From contig NZ_JAAKDT010000033.1 in assembly GCF_011038785.1 (NCBI RefSeq), forward strand, positions 1 through 40,774: a stretch of DNA of 40,774 bases, in the 5' to 3' direction. Source of the stretch: Parabacteroides sp. ZJ-118 (GTDB lineage Bacteria; Bacteroidota; Bacteroidia; Bacteroidales; Tannerellaceae). The translations under genes were made by a program, and so were the position numbers. The number at the start of each line of letters is the position of its first letter. Within the stretch, counting starts at the first letter, position 1. Under the pieces are notes generated by a model, which was not told the DNA's origin, did no database searches, and was given only the letters and a program-made list of their open reading frames with translations. Of the stretch, positions 6,161 to 15,384 are shown piece by piece.

Positions 6161-7096
6161 TCCTCCCGCCTCCTTGTGTATCGGCAGGTAGACGCTCTCG
6201 AAACAAGCCCGGTTCACCACCGACAACCGTTCCATGGAAAAGCCTTTCAGATAGATCTGTGTAGTCCGGATCGACTTGTGGCCTAAAAGTTCGCTGATCA
6301 CCGCTATCGGCACGTCTCGCTCTTTCAGGGTCGTGGCAAACGAATGGCGGATCGTGTACGAACTGACCGGAGTGGTCAGCCCCACCGCTTTCGCCAACGA
6401 CTTCAAGGACCGGTTGAAACGCGCCAAGGCTCCGTTGTACTCCTTATAGGCATCCTCCCCTTCCCGTGCGCCACTCAAGAATGGAAAAAGATAAGGCGAA
6501 TCCTTGCCCGTACATGCCGCCAGTTCCTCCAAGATCGGAAACACCTCGGAGGGAATCTCGATCTGGATGAATGAACCGCTCTTCTGACGATAGTACGACA
6601 AGACCCCCTCGCGAATATTTGCCCAACGCAAATGCGCCAGATCCACGAACGCCATCCCGCAAAACGCAAACATCAAACGGACGGCCAGGCGCATGTGACG
6701 CAAGGACGGATCAACCACCGTGCCGCGCATCAAACGGCGCATCTCCTCCGCCGGCAAGGCCCTTTTCCGACGGTTCTCCACCCCCGTGAACACTCCCTTG
6801 AACAGATTCGGGATGTACGAGGCCTCGCCCGCCTCCACCGCCAAGTTATAGATATGCCGGATCCGCCGCATATACGTCGATACCGTATTGCGCGTACAGC
6901 CCCGCTTCAACAACCATGCCTGATAAAGCAAGAGCCGTTCTCTGTCTATATAGGCATATGGGATTTCCTCCATCCCGCAAAAACTCTTGAACGAGCGTAA
7001 AGCGTCCCGATAGCTCTTCGCCGTGGAATAACGGCCCAACTCGCAAAGGTGGGCTATATAAGCCAATATACCCGCCACTACATCTCCTTTTTTCAT
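6158..7096 (-). CDS. Tyrosine site-specific recombinase (probable DNA invertase for the adjacent promoter)
   Basis: 312 aa: an N-terminal SAM-like core-binding domain (~1-100) and a C-terminal catalytic domain. Visible catalytic features are Lys172 in the beta-hairpin (RQKSGS), Arg250-His251 in YTIRHSFAT, His273 in LLGHKS and nucleophile Tyr282 in TTQIYLKGF. The usual first Arg of the TGLR motif is not present (FCGMAFVDLAHLRW, ~145-158), and the His of the HxxR box is Tyr247. Similar changes are known in Bacteroides recombinases of the IntDOT type. The short length and lack of an arm-binding domain fit an invertase rather than a mobile-element integrase. Its 3' end overlaps an inverted repeat, and it is probably the enzyme flipping the neighbouring segment. 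Confidence 0.9.
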   Translation of the reverse strand: MKKGDVVAGILAYIAHLCELGRYSTAKSYRDALRSFKSFCGMEEIPYAYIDRERLLLYQAWLLKRGCTRNTVSTYMRRIRHIYNLAVEAGEASYIPNLFKGVFTGVENRRKRALPAEEMRRLMRGTVVDPSLRHMRLAVRLMFAFCGMAFVDLAHLRWANIREGVLSYYRQKSGSFIQIEIPSEVFPILEELAACTGKDSPYLFPFLSGAREGEDAYKEYNGALARFNRSLKSLAKAVGLTTPVSSYTIRHSFATTLKERDVPIAVISELLGHKSIRTTQIYLKGFSMERLSVVNRACFESVYLPIHKEAGG

Positions 7097-7101
7097 ATAA
7101 A

Positions 7102-7110
7102 TCCTCCTTA
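7102..7110 (-). promoter_or_regulatory. Strong Shine-Dalgarno sequence of the recombinase
   Basis: On the minus strand TAAGGAGGA precedes the ATG at 7096 by 5 bases. Such a strong site is unusual in this window, where most genes lack one. It supports the chosen start. Confidence 0.7.
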
Positions 7111-7231
7111 AATACTTGTTTATCCGACCTTTTTGTTATCTTTTATTGAATCATGTCAACGCCGTTCACATAGAAACAAACCGTTCGTCCCGCGCTTTAT
7201 TTTATTAGTCTTACCTTCACCGCTGTTAATC

Positions 7232-7288
7232 TAATAAAAAATAATCCCCCTTCGCTCAATCTCGAACAAGAGAAAGCGAAGAGGGATT
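7232..7288 (-). terminator. Rho-independent terminator after the AspT-like transporter
   Basis: On the minus strand a 14-bp stem (AATCCCTCTTCGCT at 7288-7275 paired with AGCGAAGGGGGATT at 7256-7243, one G-T pair) is followed by ATTTTTTATT. It closes the transporter transcript before the recombinase gene. The other strand also has a T-rich stretch after the stem (7289-7298). Confidence 0.85.
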
Positions 7289-7321
7289 TTCCCTTTTTAA
7301 CCTGATAAGAAGTCTACCGCG

Positions 7322-8998
7322 TCAAGCGAAGAACAAAATCAATACTTGCGCCGTAAGCACCCGCAAGAACATGGTTAACGGATATACCGTGGCGTAACCT
7401 ACGGAAGGAGCGTCGTTTCCGGCCGTGGCGTTCGAGTAAGCCAAGGCGGGCGGATCCGTCGTACTACCGGCGATCAAACCCATTAAGGTGAAATAATTGA
7501 TCTTATAGAAATAGCGGCCTACACAACCGATGATCAGCAAGGGAACGGTCGTGATAATGAAACCGTAGCCGATCCAAGCGAATCCACCATTGTTCACGAT
7601 CGTATCCACAAAACCATCGCCGGCGCTGATACCCACGCAAGCGAGGAAGAGGGTGATACCGACCTCGCGCAACATCAAGTTAGCGCTCTGGGTCGTATAG
7701 GTAACCAACTTATAGCGGTAGCCAAAACGGCTAATCAAGATCGCCACGATCAACGGACCTCCCGCCAAACCTAACTTAACCGGTTGCGGAATACCCGGGA
7801 ACGTGATCGGAATACTACCTAAGACAATACCGAGAGCAATACCGATAAAAATCGTGATCAAGTTCGGCTCGTTCAGACGTTTCATGGAGTTTCCCAATAC
7901 CTTCTCCACGTTAGCCACGGCCGTCTCGGTACCCACCACATTCACACGGTCGCCCACCTGCAACGTCAAGCCCGGCGTAGCTACCAAGTCCACTCCCACA
8001 CGGGTGATACGGGTGATGTTGATACCGTATAGCTTGCGTAATTTCAATTGTCCCAGCTTCTTGCCATTCAAATCCGGCTTTGTGATCAAGATACGGCGGT
8101 TGATAAACTGGCTTTCCATACGGATCCATTGCTTACGCTCCATATCGATCTCCTCGCCGATGAATATCTTTACGGAGTCAGCATCTTGATCGGTCGTGAT
8201 CACGAAAATCTTATCATCCTCATGCAAGATCGTACCGGCGGAAGCGATCTCGATCTGCTTGTTGTCATTACGCCACACACGGGAGATCACGAAATCCAGA
8301 TGATCCATCAAACCGGATAACTCCCCTACTGTCTTACCGAAAACCGCCGGGTTCTTTACGACCAACGAGATCGGCTTCGCCTCATTCGTATGCGAGGTAT
8401 CCTCCTTATTCAAATCGTCATTCTCCTTATCGAAATTCACACGGAATACGTAACGCACGAAAATGATCGAAAGAATAATACCGATCACGCCCAGCGGATA
8501 AGCCACGGCGTAACCCAAGGCGATCGTATTATCAGAAACTCCATACATATCGGAATAAGCCTGCTGAGCCGCGCCCAATCCGGGAGTATTCGTCACCGCT
8601 CCCGATAAAATACCCACCATCGTAGGCATCGGGACACCTGTCACGAAATGCAATACCAAAGCCGTAGCCACACCGAGGAAGACTATTCCACAGGCAAGCA
8701 TATTCAACGTGATCCCCCCCTGCTTAAACGACGAGAAGAAACCCGGCCCGACTTGCATACCTACCGAATAAACAAATAAGATCAATCCAAACTCCTTAAA
8801 GAAATGAATCACATTGTGGCTAATCGTAAATCCGAAATGCCCTAGAATAATACCTACAAACAACACCAAAGTAATCCCAAGCGAAATCCCAAACACCTTT
8901 ATCTTTCCTAACTGGATGCCGGCGGCGATCACGAAAGATAGTAAAAGGATGGAGTGCCCGATACCTTCTCCCCATAATAAATCGTTTATCCAATCCAT
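7322..8998 (-). CDS. AspT/YidE/YbjL-type membrane transporter with two RCK_C domains
   Basis: 558 aa inner-membrane protein of the aspartate:alanine exchanger (AAE) family. Two membrane blocks (~1-185 and ~378-558) of about five segments each flank two cytoplasmic TrkA-C/RCK_C domains (~205-290 and ~295-370). The repeated duplication motif is visible as [15 protein letters not shown] in the first half and [15 protein letters not shown] in the second. Characterised relatives exchange small carboxylates or amino acids; the substrate here cannot be told. The start at 8998 follows a good promoter (9050-9080). It is a single-gene unit closed by a terminator. Confidence 0.9.
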   Translation of the reverse strand: MDWINDLLWGEGIGHSILLLSFVIAAGIQLGKIKVFGISLGITLVLFVGIILGHFGFTISHNVIHFFKEFGLILFVYSVGMQVGPGFFSSFKQGGITLNMLACGIVFLGVATALVLHFVTGVPMPTMVGILSGAVTNTPGLGAAQQAYSDMYGVSDNTIALGYAVAYPLGVIGIILSIIFVRYVFRVNFDKENDDLNKEDTSHTNEAKPISLVVKNPAVFGKTVGELSGLMDHLDFVISRVWRNDNKQIEIASAGTILHEDDKIFVITTDQDADSVKIFIGEEIDMERKQWIRMESQFINRRILITKPDLNGKKLGQLKLRKLYGINITRITRVGVDLVATPGLTLQVGDRVNVVGTETAVANVEKVLGNSMKRLNEPNLITIFIGIALGIVLGSIPITFPGIPQPVKLGLAGGPLIVAILISRFGYRYKLVTYTTQSANLMLREVGITLFLACVGISAGDGFVDTIVNNGGFAWIGYGFIITTVPLLIIGCVGRYFYKINYFTLMGLIAGSTTDPPALAYSNATAGNDAPSVGYATVYPLTMFLRVLTAQVLILFFA

Positions 8999-9049
8999 AC
9001 CAAAATCTTTAAAAATCTTATTACCTATTAATACCTATTAATATAGGCG

Positions 9050-9080
9050 CGAAGTTAGGCATTTACTTTGTGTTTTACAA
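9050..9080 (-). promoter_or_regulatory. Promoter of the AspT-like transporter
   Basis: Minus strand TTG (9080-9078), 20-base spacer, TAACTTCG (9057-9050). It overlaps the divergent cyclophilin promoter. Confidence 0.6.
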
Positions 9081-9097
9081 CATAACGCTTATATTTA
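9067..9097 (+). promoter_or_regulatory. Promoter of the cyclophilin gene
   Basis: TTTG (9067-9070), 19-base spacer, TATATTTA (9090-9097), 19 bases before the ATG at 9117. It overlaps the divergent transporter promoter. Confidence 0.65.
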
Positions 9098-9116
9098 CCC
9101 TTCAAATTAAAATCTC

Positions 9117-9926
9117 ATGAAAAAGATCTATTATATTTTATCAGCGCTACTCCTTTGCGCGGTAGCCACCCCGGCTCAAGAAGCGGGGAAAACGGTAGTT
9201 ATTAAAACAAATGTAGGCACTATGAAAGCCATGCTATACGATGATGTGCCTAATCACACCCGTACTTTCATCGAACGGGCGAAACGGGGGGATTTCAACG
9301 GGACCTTATTCACCCGTGTCCTGCCGGAGTTTATGATCCAAGGAGGAGCCCCGGATTCCAAGAACGCTCCCGCCGGTGCCAAATGCGGTTTCGGCGATCC
9401 TTCCGCCGAGATCCCGCCCGAGATCAACGAGAACTATTTTCATAAGAGAGGAGCCTTGGCCGCTCCCCGCCAACCGGACGATATCAACCCGCAAAAGAAA
9501 TCGGATATGTCGCAATTCTTTATCGTGCAGGGGAAGGTCTACCGGGAAACCGAACTGGACACATTGGAGCGTATCGCCAACTACCCGGCCCGGCAAAAGG
9601 CCCTGAAGGAGTTTTACACGCCGGTCCGTGCGGAGCTGAATATGATAAAGATGAGTAATAAACGGGAATACCAGAAGCGATTGAGAGTGATCAACGCCCA
9701 GATAGATTCCGTTATTCAAGCGACTCCCGGACATTTGCTATTTACGGACGAGCAACGGAAGGCTTATACCACCGTAGGCGGTTGCCATCATCTGGACGGC
9801 ACCTATACGATCTTCGGAGAGCTGACGGAGGGTTTCGACGTCCTGGATCTGATCGCCACCCAGCCGAAAGACCGGAATGACCGTCCGAAGAAAGACATCC
9901 GCATCCAAAGTATAACGATCGAATAA
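9117..9926 (+). CDS. Secreted cyclophilin-type peptidyl-prolyl cis-trans isomerase
   Basis: 269 aa with an N-terminal signal peptide (MKKIYYILSALLLCAVATPA). It should catalyse proline cis-trans isomerisation in exported proteins. Cyclophilin motifs are clear: LFTRVLPEFMIQGG with the catalytic Arg, MSQFFIV, and the later GTYTIFGELTEGFDVLDLIA. Between SQFFIV and the final part lies an insertion of ~60-70 charged residues (~145-210), predicted helical, not found in minimal bacterial cyclophilins. A single-gene unit, convergent with the FAD dehydrogenase, whose stop is 10 bases away on the other strand. Confidence 0.92.
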   Translation: MKKIYYILSALLLCAVATPAQEAGKTVVIKTNVGTMKAMLYDDVPNHTRTFIERAKRGDFNGTLFTRVLPEFMIQGGAPDSKNAPAGAKCGFGDPSAEIPPEINENYFHKRGALAAPRQPDDINPQKKSDMSQFFIVQGKVYRETELDTLERIANYPARQKALKEFYTPVRAELNMIKMSNKREYQKRLRVINAQIDSVIQATPGHLLFTDEQRKAYTTVGGCHHLDGTYTIFGELTEGFDVLDLIATQPKDRNDRPKKDIRIQSITIE

Positions 9927-9936
9927 TTCGACGCTC

Positions 9937-11535
9937 CTATGCTAAAAAGAGGGAAGCGCCTTCCGCGCAATGTTCTCCGTCGATAGCGGCAGATACGATC
10001 CCTCCCGCGTAACCGGCCCCCTCACCGCAAGGGAAAAGACCTTTTATCGTGACGTGTTGACAGGTCTCCCGATCACGGAGGATACGAACCGGAGCGGATG
10101 TACGGGTTTCTACGCCGATCATGGTCGCCTCGTTGGTCAAGAAGCCCCTGGAGACCTTACCGAAATAACGGAAACCTTCACGCAGGCGAACGGTCACAAA
10201 TTCCGGCATCCAAAAATGCAACGGAGAGGCCAGCAGGCCCGGCGTATACGAGGATACCGGTAAATCGAAAGAGTTCTTCTTCCGCATGAAATCGTCCATA
10301 CGCTGGGCAGGAGCTGTTTGCCTCATGCCTCCGTTTAGCCAGCAGACCTCTTCCAGACGTTCCTGAAAGGCCATCAACGCTAATGGGGAATCCGCGTCCA
10401 CCTTCTCGCCATTCCGGAGATAAAGTTCTTCCTGCCCCACCAGCTCGGAATAATCTTCCGGTCGGATCTCCACCACCATCCCGGAGTTCGACCAGCGGGA
10501 ACCTCGGTTGGAAGGCGACATCCCATTTACCACGACCTGCTTAGGCCCGCTCGCCGCAGGAACCACGAAACCTCCCGGACACATGCAGAAGGAATAGACG
10601 CCTCGGTTATTCGCTTGCGTCACAAAACCATACTCTGCCGCGGGAAGATATTTCCCACGTCCCTCTTTCCGGTGATACTGGATCTGGTCGATCAATTCCT
10701 GAGGATGTTCCAGACGAACACCGACCGCAATCCCCTTCGCCTCGATCCGGATCTGGCGTTCGTATAAATAGTTATAGACATCACGGGCGGAATGGCCGGT
10801 CGCCAAGATAACAGGCCCATAAAACGCCTTTCCCGTATTTGTCTCGATACCGATCACCTCGTTCTCTTTCATGATAAAAGCATCCATACGGGTCTCGAAA
10901 TACACCTCTCCGCCGCATCGCTTGATTTGCTCCCGGATATTCTCGATCACACGGGGGAGCTTATCGGTTCCGATATGCGGATGGGCATCCACCAAGATAG
11001 AGGGGCTGGCTCCAAACTGGCAGAAGATATTCAATATCTTATCTACCGAGCCTCTTTTCTTGCTACGGGTATACAGCTTACCGTCGGAATAAGCGCCGGC
11101 ACCGCCCTCGCCGAAACTATAGTTTGACTCTCCGTCCACCTTCTGCTCGCGACTGATCAAGGCAATATCTTTCTTGCGTTCCCGCACGTCCTTACCTCGC
11201 TCGATGATGATGGGGCGCAAGCCTAACTCTATCAAACGCAAGGCAGCGAACAGACCTCCCGGACCGGCGCCTACCACAATCACCGGTTTCCCGGCCGAGA
11301 CATCTTTATAGGCTATCGATTGGTATTCCGGCTCGCCGGGCATCTCGTTCATAAAGGCACGCAGTTTCACGTTGACAAATATCGTCCGCCGGCGTGCGTC
11401 TATCGAACGTCTCAATACACGTACGACCCAAATGTTTTCCGGAGCCTCACCCGTCTCACGAGCTACTACTTGCCTCAGCGATTGCTCATTAACAGCCTCT
11501 TCCGGCAATACCCGGAGTTGTAATTCTTTTATCAT
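9937..11535 (-). CDS. FAD-dependent dehydrogenase (COG2509 family)
   Basis: 532 aa. An N-terminal ~80-residue domain precedes a Rossmann fold with the FAD-binding motif GAGPGG at 89-94 and IIIERG at the end of the second strand. SYSFGEGGAGAYSDGKLYT and the C-terminal GLFPCGEGAGYAGGIVSAAIDG close the FAD site. The family is widespread and its substrate is not established. It starts 11 bases after the radA stop on the same strand, so the two are probably co-transcribed, though no functional tie is obvious. Confidence 0.88.
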   Translation of the reverse strand: MIKELQLRVLPEEAVNEQSLRQVVARETGEAPENIWVVRVLRRSIDARRRTIFVNVKLRAFMNEMPGEPEYQSIAYKDVSAGKPVIVVGAGPGGLFAALRLIELGLRPIIIERGKDVRERKKDIALISREQKVDGESNYSFGEGGAGAYSDGKLYTRSKKRGSVDKILNIFCQFGASPSILVDAHPHIGTDKLPRVIENIREQIKRCGGEVYFETRMDAFIMKENEVIGIETNTGKAFYGPVILATGHSARDVYNYLYERQIRIEAKGIAVGVRLEHPQELIDQIQYHRKEGRGKYLPAAEYGFVTQANNRGVYSFCMCPGGFVVPAASGPKQVVVNGMSPSNRGSRWSNSGMVVEIRPEDYSELVGQEELYLRNGEKVDADSPLALMAFQERLEEVCWLNGGMRQTAPAQRMDDFMRKKNSFDLPVSSYTPGLLASPLHFWMPEFVTVRLREGFRYFGKVSRGFLTNEATMIGVETRTSAPVRILRDRETCQHVTIKGLFPCGEGAGYAGGIVSAAIDGEHCAEGASLFLA

Positions 11536-11546
11536 TGTTTTATATA

Positions 11547-12917
11547 TTAACCGAATAATTGCCGAAAGGCTTCCTCCACTTTCTTTACCTGTGCGATTTG
11601 GATCTTGCTTTTCGCCGTATCGAAACCTTTTAGATTATTATATGGAATGATAATCCGGGAGAACCCCAGCTTCTCCGCCTCCAAAACACGTTGCTCGATA
11701 CGGTTGACCGGACGGATCTCCCCGGACAGGCCTACCTCTCCGGCCATACAAACACCCGGCTCGATGCTGATATCCAAGCTAGAGGAAAGGATGGAGCTGA
11801 TTACCGCCAAGTCGATAGCCGGATCATTTACTTTCAATCCTCCGGCGATATTCAAGAAAACATCTTTTTGGATCAACTTAAAACCCGCCCTTTTTTCCAA
11901 TACCGCCAATAACATATTCATACGGCGTAAATCGAATCCGGTGGCACTACGTTGTGGCGTACCGTAAACCGCCGAGCTAACCAAGGCTTGCGTCTCGATC
12001 AAGAAAGGACGTACCCCCTCGATAGCGGCGGCGATGGCGACACCACTCAGGCCCTCATGATTCTGGGTTAATAATAACTCGGATGGATTGCTGACCTCCC
12101 GAAGCCCGTCCCGGCGCATCTCGTAAATCCCGAGTTCCGCCGTACTGCCGAAACGGTTCTTGATGCTCCGCAGGATACGATACATATAATGTTGATCACC
12201 CTCAAACTGCAACACCGTATCCACGATATGCTCCAGCACTTTCGGGCCGGCGATGCTGCCTTCCTTATTGATATGGCCGATCAATAAGACCGGAACACCG
12301 CTTTCCTTGGCGTATTTCAAGATAGCGGCGCTACACTCGCGTACCTGGGAGACACTGCCGGGGGAAGATTCCACGACTTCCGTGAAGATGGTCTGTATGG
12401 AATCTATGATCATCAAGTCCGGCCGGATATGGGCCGCCTGCGCGAAGATCTGTTCCAGATGTGTCTCGCATAGGATGAAACAGTTCGGATTGTCGTGCGG
12501 CAATCGGTCGGCCCGGAGTTTCAACTGGCGGCTGCTCTCCTCGCCCGAGACATATAGGGTTTTCAAGCCTGTCAAGCCTAACACGGTTTGCAAGACCAAC
12601 GTGGATTTACCGATTCCCGGCTCTCCACCGATCAAGACCAAAGAGCCCTTTACTAAGCCTCCGCCGAGAACCCTGTTTAATTCATCATCCTTTAAATCGA
12701 TACGGGCCTCCGCTTCCGTCGTTATATCACGCAACAACACCGGGCGGATCTTATTGCCCTCCATACTACCGGGAACCGGCCGCTTCATGGCAGGCTCCTT
12801 TGTCACGATCTCCTCTACATAGGTGTTCCACTCCCCGCAATTCGGGCATTTGCCCAGCCATTTCGGGGAATCAGCGCCACAGTTGGAGCAGACATATACC
12901 GTTTTTGTTTTCGCCAT
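11547..12917 (-). CDS. radA: DNA repair protein RadA (Sms)
   Basis: 456 aa from the ATG at 12917, giving the usual MAKTKTVYVCSNCG beginning; a longer reading to 12956 adds 13 atypical residues. RadA is a DnaB-like branch-migration helicase acting in recombination. Domains in order: four-Cys zinc finger (CSNCG...CPNCGEW), RecA-like core with Walker A GGEPGIGKST, the RadA-specific KNRFGST motif, and a C-terminal Lon-protease-like domain (GLSGEIRPVNRIEQRVLEAEKLGF). It is first gene of a two-gene unit with the FAD dehydrogenase. Confidence 0.97.
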   Translation of the reverse strand: MAKTKTVYVCSNCGADSPKWLGKCPNCGEWNTYVEEIVTKEPAMKRPVPGSMEGNKIRPVLLRDITTEAEARIDLKDDELNRVLGGGLVKGSLVLIGGEPGIGKSTLVLQTVLGLTGLKTLYVSGEESSRQLKLRADRLPHDNPNCFILCETHLEQIFAQAAHIRPDLMIIDSIQTIFTEVVESSPGSVSQVRECSAAILKYAKESGVPVLLIGHINKEGSIAGPKVLEHIVDTVLQFEGDQHYMYRILRSIKNRFGSTAELGIYEMRRDGLREVSNPSELLLTQNHEGLSGVAIAAAIEGVRPFLIETQALVSSAVYGTPQRSATGFDLRRMNMLLAVLEKRAGFKLIQKDVFLNIAGGLKVNDPAIDLAVISSILSSSLDISIEPGVCMAGEVGLSGEIRPVNRIEQRVLEAEKLGFSRIIIPYNNLKGFDTAKSKIQIAQVKKVEEAFRQLFG

Positions 12918-13023
12918 TCTATCCTGAATTTGGCGTAAAGATACAAAAATATACAAGAATCCGCGGAATATGCCGCCACCGTGATAAGCGTACTTGGAAT
13001 ATCGTAAAGAATCTTGCCGCGGC

Positions 13024-15252
13024 TTATGGGAAAGAGTCGCCCGTATACCATACCGGTCCCGGCTGGCTACCCATTACGAGCTCCAATGTCGCCCCGCTCA
13101 TGATTTGCTCATGGGTGATATAACTTTTGTCATAAGGCCGTCCATTCAGTTTCACGGATTGGATGTAAATGTTCTCGGCAGACACTTCCGGAGCCAATAC
13201 CGTAAAGGTCTTTCCATTCTCCAGACGCATCCTCACTTCCGGGAATAGCGGGGAACCGATCTCATACAGCCCGCTAACCGGATCTACCGGGTAGAATCCC
13301 ATCGAACTGAATACGAACCAGGCGGACATCTGCCCACAATCCTCATTACCGCAAATACCGTCCGGGGCATTCCGATACAAGTCATGTAATACCTGAGCCA
13401 CGTATTTCTGGGTCATCCAAGGCTGGCCTACCTTATTATATAGGTAAATCACATGATGGCTAGGCTCATTACCATGCGCGTACTGGCCGATCATACCGGT
13501 ACTGAAGATAGGCAATTCCTTATCCGACTTCGGCACATGGGTAAACATGCTATCCAATTTCTCGGCGAAACGCTCCTTACCTCCTACCAAACCGATCAAT
13601 CCGTCCAAATCATGAGGAACAGACCAGAAATATTGCCAGCCATTGCTCTCGCAAATATCCTCGGTATAATCGTCCGGGCTGAAGTTCGTGGCGAAATTAC
13701 CTTTCTCGTCGCGAGGCTGCATAAAAGAAGTGGCCGGATTGTATACGTTACGATAATTCCGGGCACGTTTATAAAACTCGTCGGCGATCTCTTTCTTGCC
13801 CATCTTCTCGGCCATCTTAGCGATGCAATAATCATCGTAGGCATATTCCAACGTCTTCGATAAAGACCAGTTCTCCCATTTTTCCGGATCGCTATAAGCC
13901 GGCACGTATCCCCGTTTCTTATAATCGCCGATACCCCGGTAATCATCCCGATTCGCCGTAGCGACACAAGCATCGAGCGCCTCTTCCGGGTCAAAATCGC
14001 CCACACCTTTCAGATAAGCGTCCACGATAACCGGCACAGCGTGATAACCGATCATCATATTTGTCTCCCAACCATACAGGTTCCACAAGGGCAAGGCGCC
14101 ACTCTGCTCGTAAAATTTAAGGAACCCCTTGATCATATCATTCGTACGTTCCGGCTCCGTATAGGTAAACAACGGGTGGGACGCACGATAGGTATCCCAC
14201 AATGAGAAGGTGGAATAATTCGTCCAACCGTCGGCTTTATGGATTTGCCGGTCCGGACCATAATAAGAGCCATCCACGTCACTGTAGATAGTCGGGGCGA
14301 TCATGGAATGATACAAGGCGGTATAGAATTTCACCTTGTCCTCTGTATTCCGGCTTTTCACCTCGATCTTGGCAAGTTGCTTATTCCAATTCGCGCCGGC
14401 CTGCGCCTGATAGAAATCGAAATCGTCTTTCGGAGCTTCCGCACGGAGATTCTTTCCCGCGCCTTCCTCACTCACACCGGAGATACCTGTAGTAACAAGG
14501 ATTTCCTCGTCCTTTTTCGTATTGAAATCGAAACGGGCCACATAAGCCGTGCCGATCCACCCTTTATCTTTCGTCACGATAGAGGTCGTGTCCATGTGAC
14601 AGGCAACAAATGGCTTCGAAAAACGAGTCTCGAAATAAACCTGTTGCAGGGGCGACCAACCTTGTGAGAGACGATAGCCGCGAATCGTCACGGAATCCAC
14701 CACCTCAATCTTAGAGTCCAGGGTGAAATCCCAGTTCATCGCCTTCTTCAAGTTCAAGAATACCGAAGCCTCCGCCTCCGGGAAGGTATAGCGTTGGATG
14801 CCGCAACGCTCAGTAGCCGTCAGCTCTACATTAATATTATAATCTTTCAACAGCACCCGGTAATACCCCGCTGATGCCGCCTCGTCATTATGCGAGAACG
14901 TAGAATAAATGCCCAATGGCGCCGGAGCCTCCTTATAGGGACGGGTCACGGGCATAAAAGAGATATCATATAGATCGCCGGCTCCCGTACCGGAAAGGTG
15001 CGTATGGCTAAAGCCGGCGATTGTCGTATCCGGATAGAAATAGCCGGAGATCCGATCCCAGCCCGGCAAGCCGTTATCCGGACTTAATTGTACCATTCCA
15101 AAAGGAACCTGCGCTCCCGGATACGTATTCCCGGTGAAATCCGTACCGACCATCGGATTCACGTACCGCAGATAATCCGCCTCCTGTTTCTTTTCAGGCG
15201 TGCAGGCCGCGAGTGCCAGCAAAGAGACCGCCCATATAAACCTGTGCTTCAT
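13024..15252 (-). CDS. GH92 family alpha-1,2-mannosidase, lipoprotein
   Basis: 742 aa from ATG 15252, chosen because it opens a lipoprotein signal (MKHRFIWAVSLLALAAC, lipidated Cys17); a start at 15333 would bury this signal. GH92 enzymes are Ca2+-dependent exo-alpha-mannosidases that trim N-glycans or yeast mannan. Family marks: NPMVGTDFTGNTYPGAQVPFGMVQLSPDN at the N-terminus, WDTYRASHPL, GNEPSHHVIYLYN (acid Glu region) and NEDCGQMSAWFVFSSMGFYPVDP. The lipid anchor suggests periplasmic or surface location. No SusCD pair is directly adjacent; the nearest is ~2.3 kb away behind tatAC and fabD. Confidence 0.95.
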   Translation of the reverse strand: MKHRFIWAVSLLALAACTPEKKQEADYLRYVNPMVGTDFTGNTYPGAQVPFGMVQLSPDNGLPGWDRISGYFYPDTTIAGFSHTHLSGTGAGDLYDISFMPVTRPYKEAPAPLGIYSTFSHNDEAASAGYYRVLLKDYNINVELTATERCGIQRYTFPEAEASVFLNLKKAMNWDFTLDSKIEVVDSVTIRGYRLSQGWSPLQQVYFETRFSKPFVACHMDTTSIVTKDKGWIGTAYVARFDFNTKKDEEILVTTGISGVSEEGAGKNLRAEAPKDDFDFYQAQAGANWNKQLAKIEVKSRNTEDKVKFYTALYHSMIAPTIYSDVDGSYYGPDRQIHKADGWTNYSTFSLWDTYRASHPLFTYTEPERTNDMIKGFLKFYEQSGALPLWNLYGWETNMMIGYHAVPVIVDAYLKGVGDFDPEEALDACVATANRDDYRGIGDYKKRGYVPAYSDPEKWENWSLSKTLEYAYDDYCIAKMAEKMGKKEIADEFYKRARNYRNVYNPATSFMQPRDEKGNFATNFSPDDYTEDICESNGWQYFWSVPHDLDGLIGLVGGKERFAEKLDSMFTHVPKSDKELPIFSTGMIGQYAHGNEPSHHVIYLYNKVGQPWMTQKYVAQVLHDLYRNAPDGICGNEDCGQMSAWFVFSSMGFYPVDPVSGLYEIGSPLFPEVRMRLENGKTFTVLAPEVSAENIYIQSVKLNGRPYDKSYITHEQIMSGATLELVMGSQPGPVWYTGDSFP

Positions 15253-15278
15253 GTAATGCAATTCGTTTTGAGTTTGAG

Positions 15279-15286
15279 CAAACATA
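15279..15286 (-). promoter_or_regulatory. -7 element upstream of the GH92 gene
   Basis: Minus strand TATGTTTG, 26 bases upstream of the chosen start at 15252. This also argues against the longer ORF start at 15333. The -33 is weak. Confidence 0.5.
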
Positions 15287-15320
15287 CGTAAATTATTTCG
15301 AAAGAGAAACTGTTTATGAC

Positions 15321-15359
15321 AAAAAAGACGCAACCCTTAAACAGAGTTACGTCTTTTTT
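15321..15359 (-). terminator. Rho-independent terminator after tatC
   Basis: On the minus strand AAAAAAGACGTAAC and GTTGCGTCTTTTTT form a stem with one mismatch and an 11-base loop, ending in a T-run. Confidence 0.8.
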
Positions 15360-15384
15360 CTATCGCGTTTATCACTTTCGGGAT

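Noticed and set aside
6158-7096. Integrase of an integrated mobile element with attachment sites
   Set aside because: No conjugation, phage or tRNA-target signs. The sites beside it are inverted and close together, which fits inversion and not integration.
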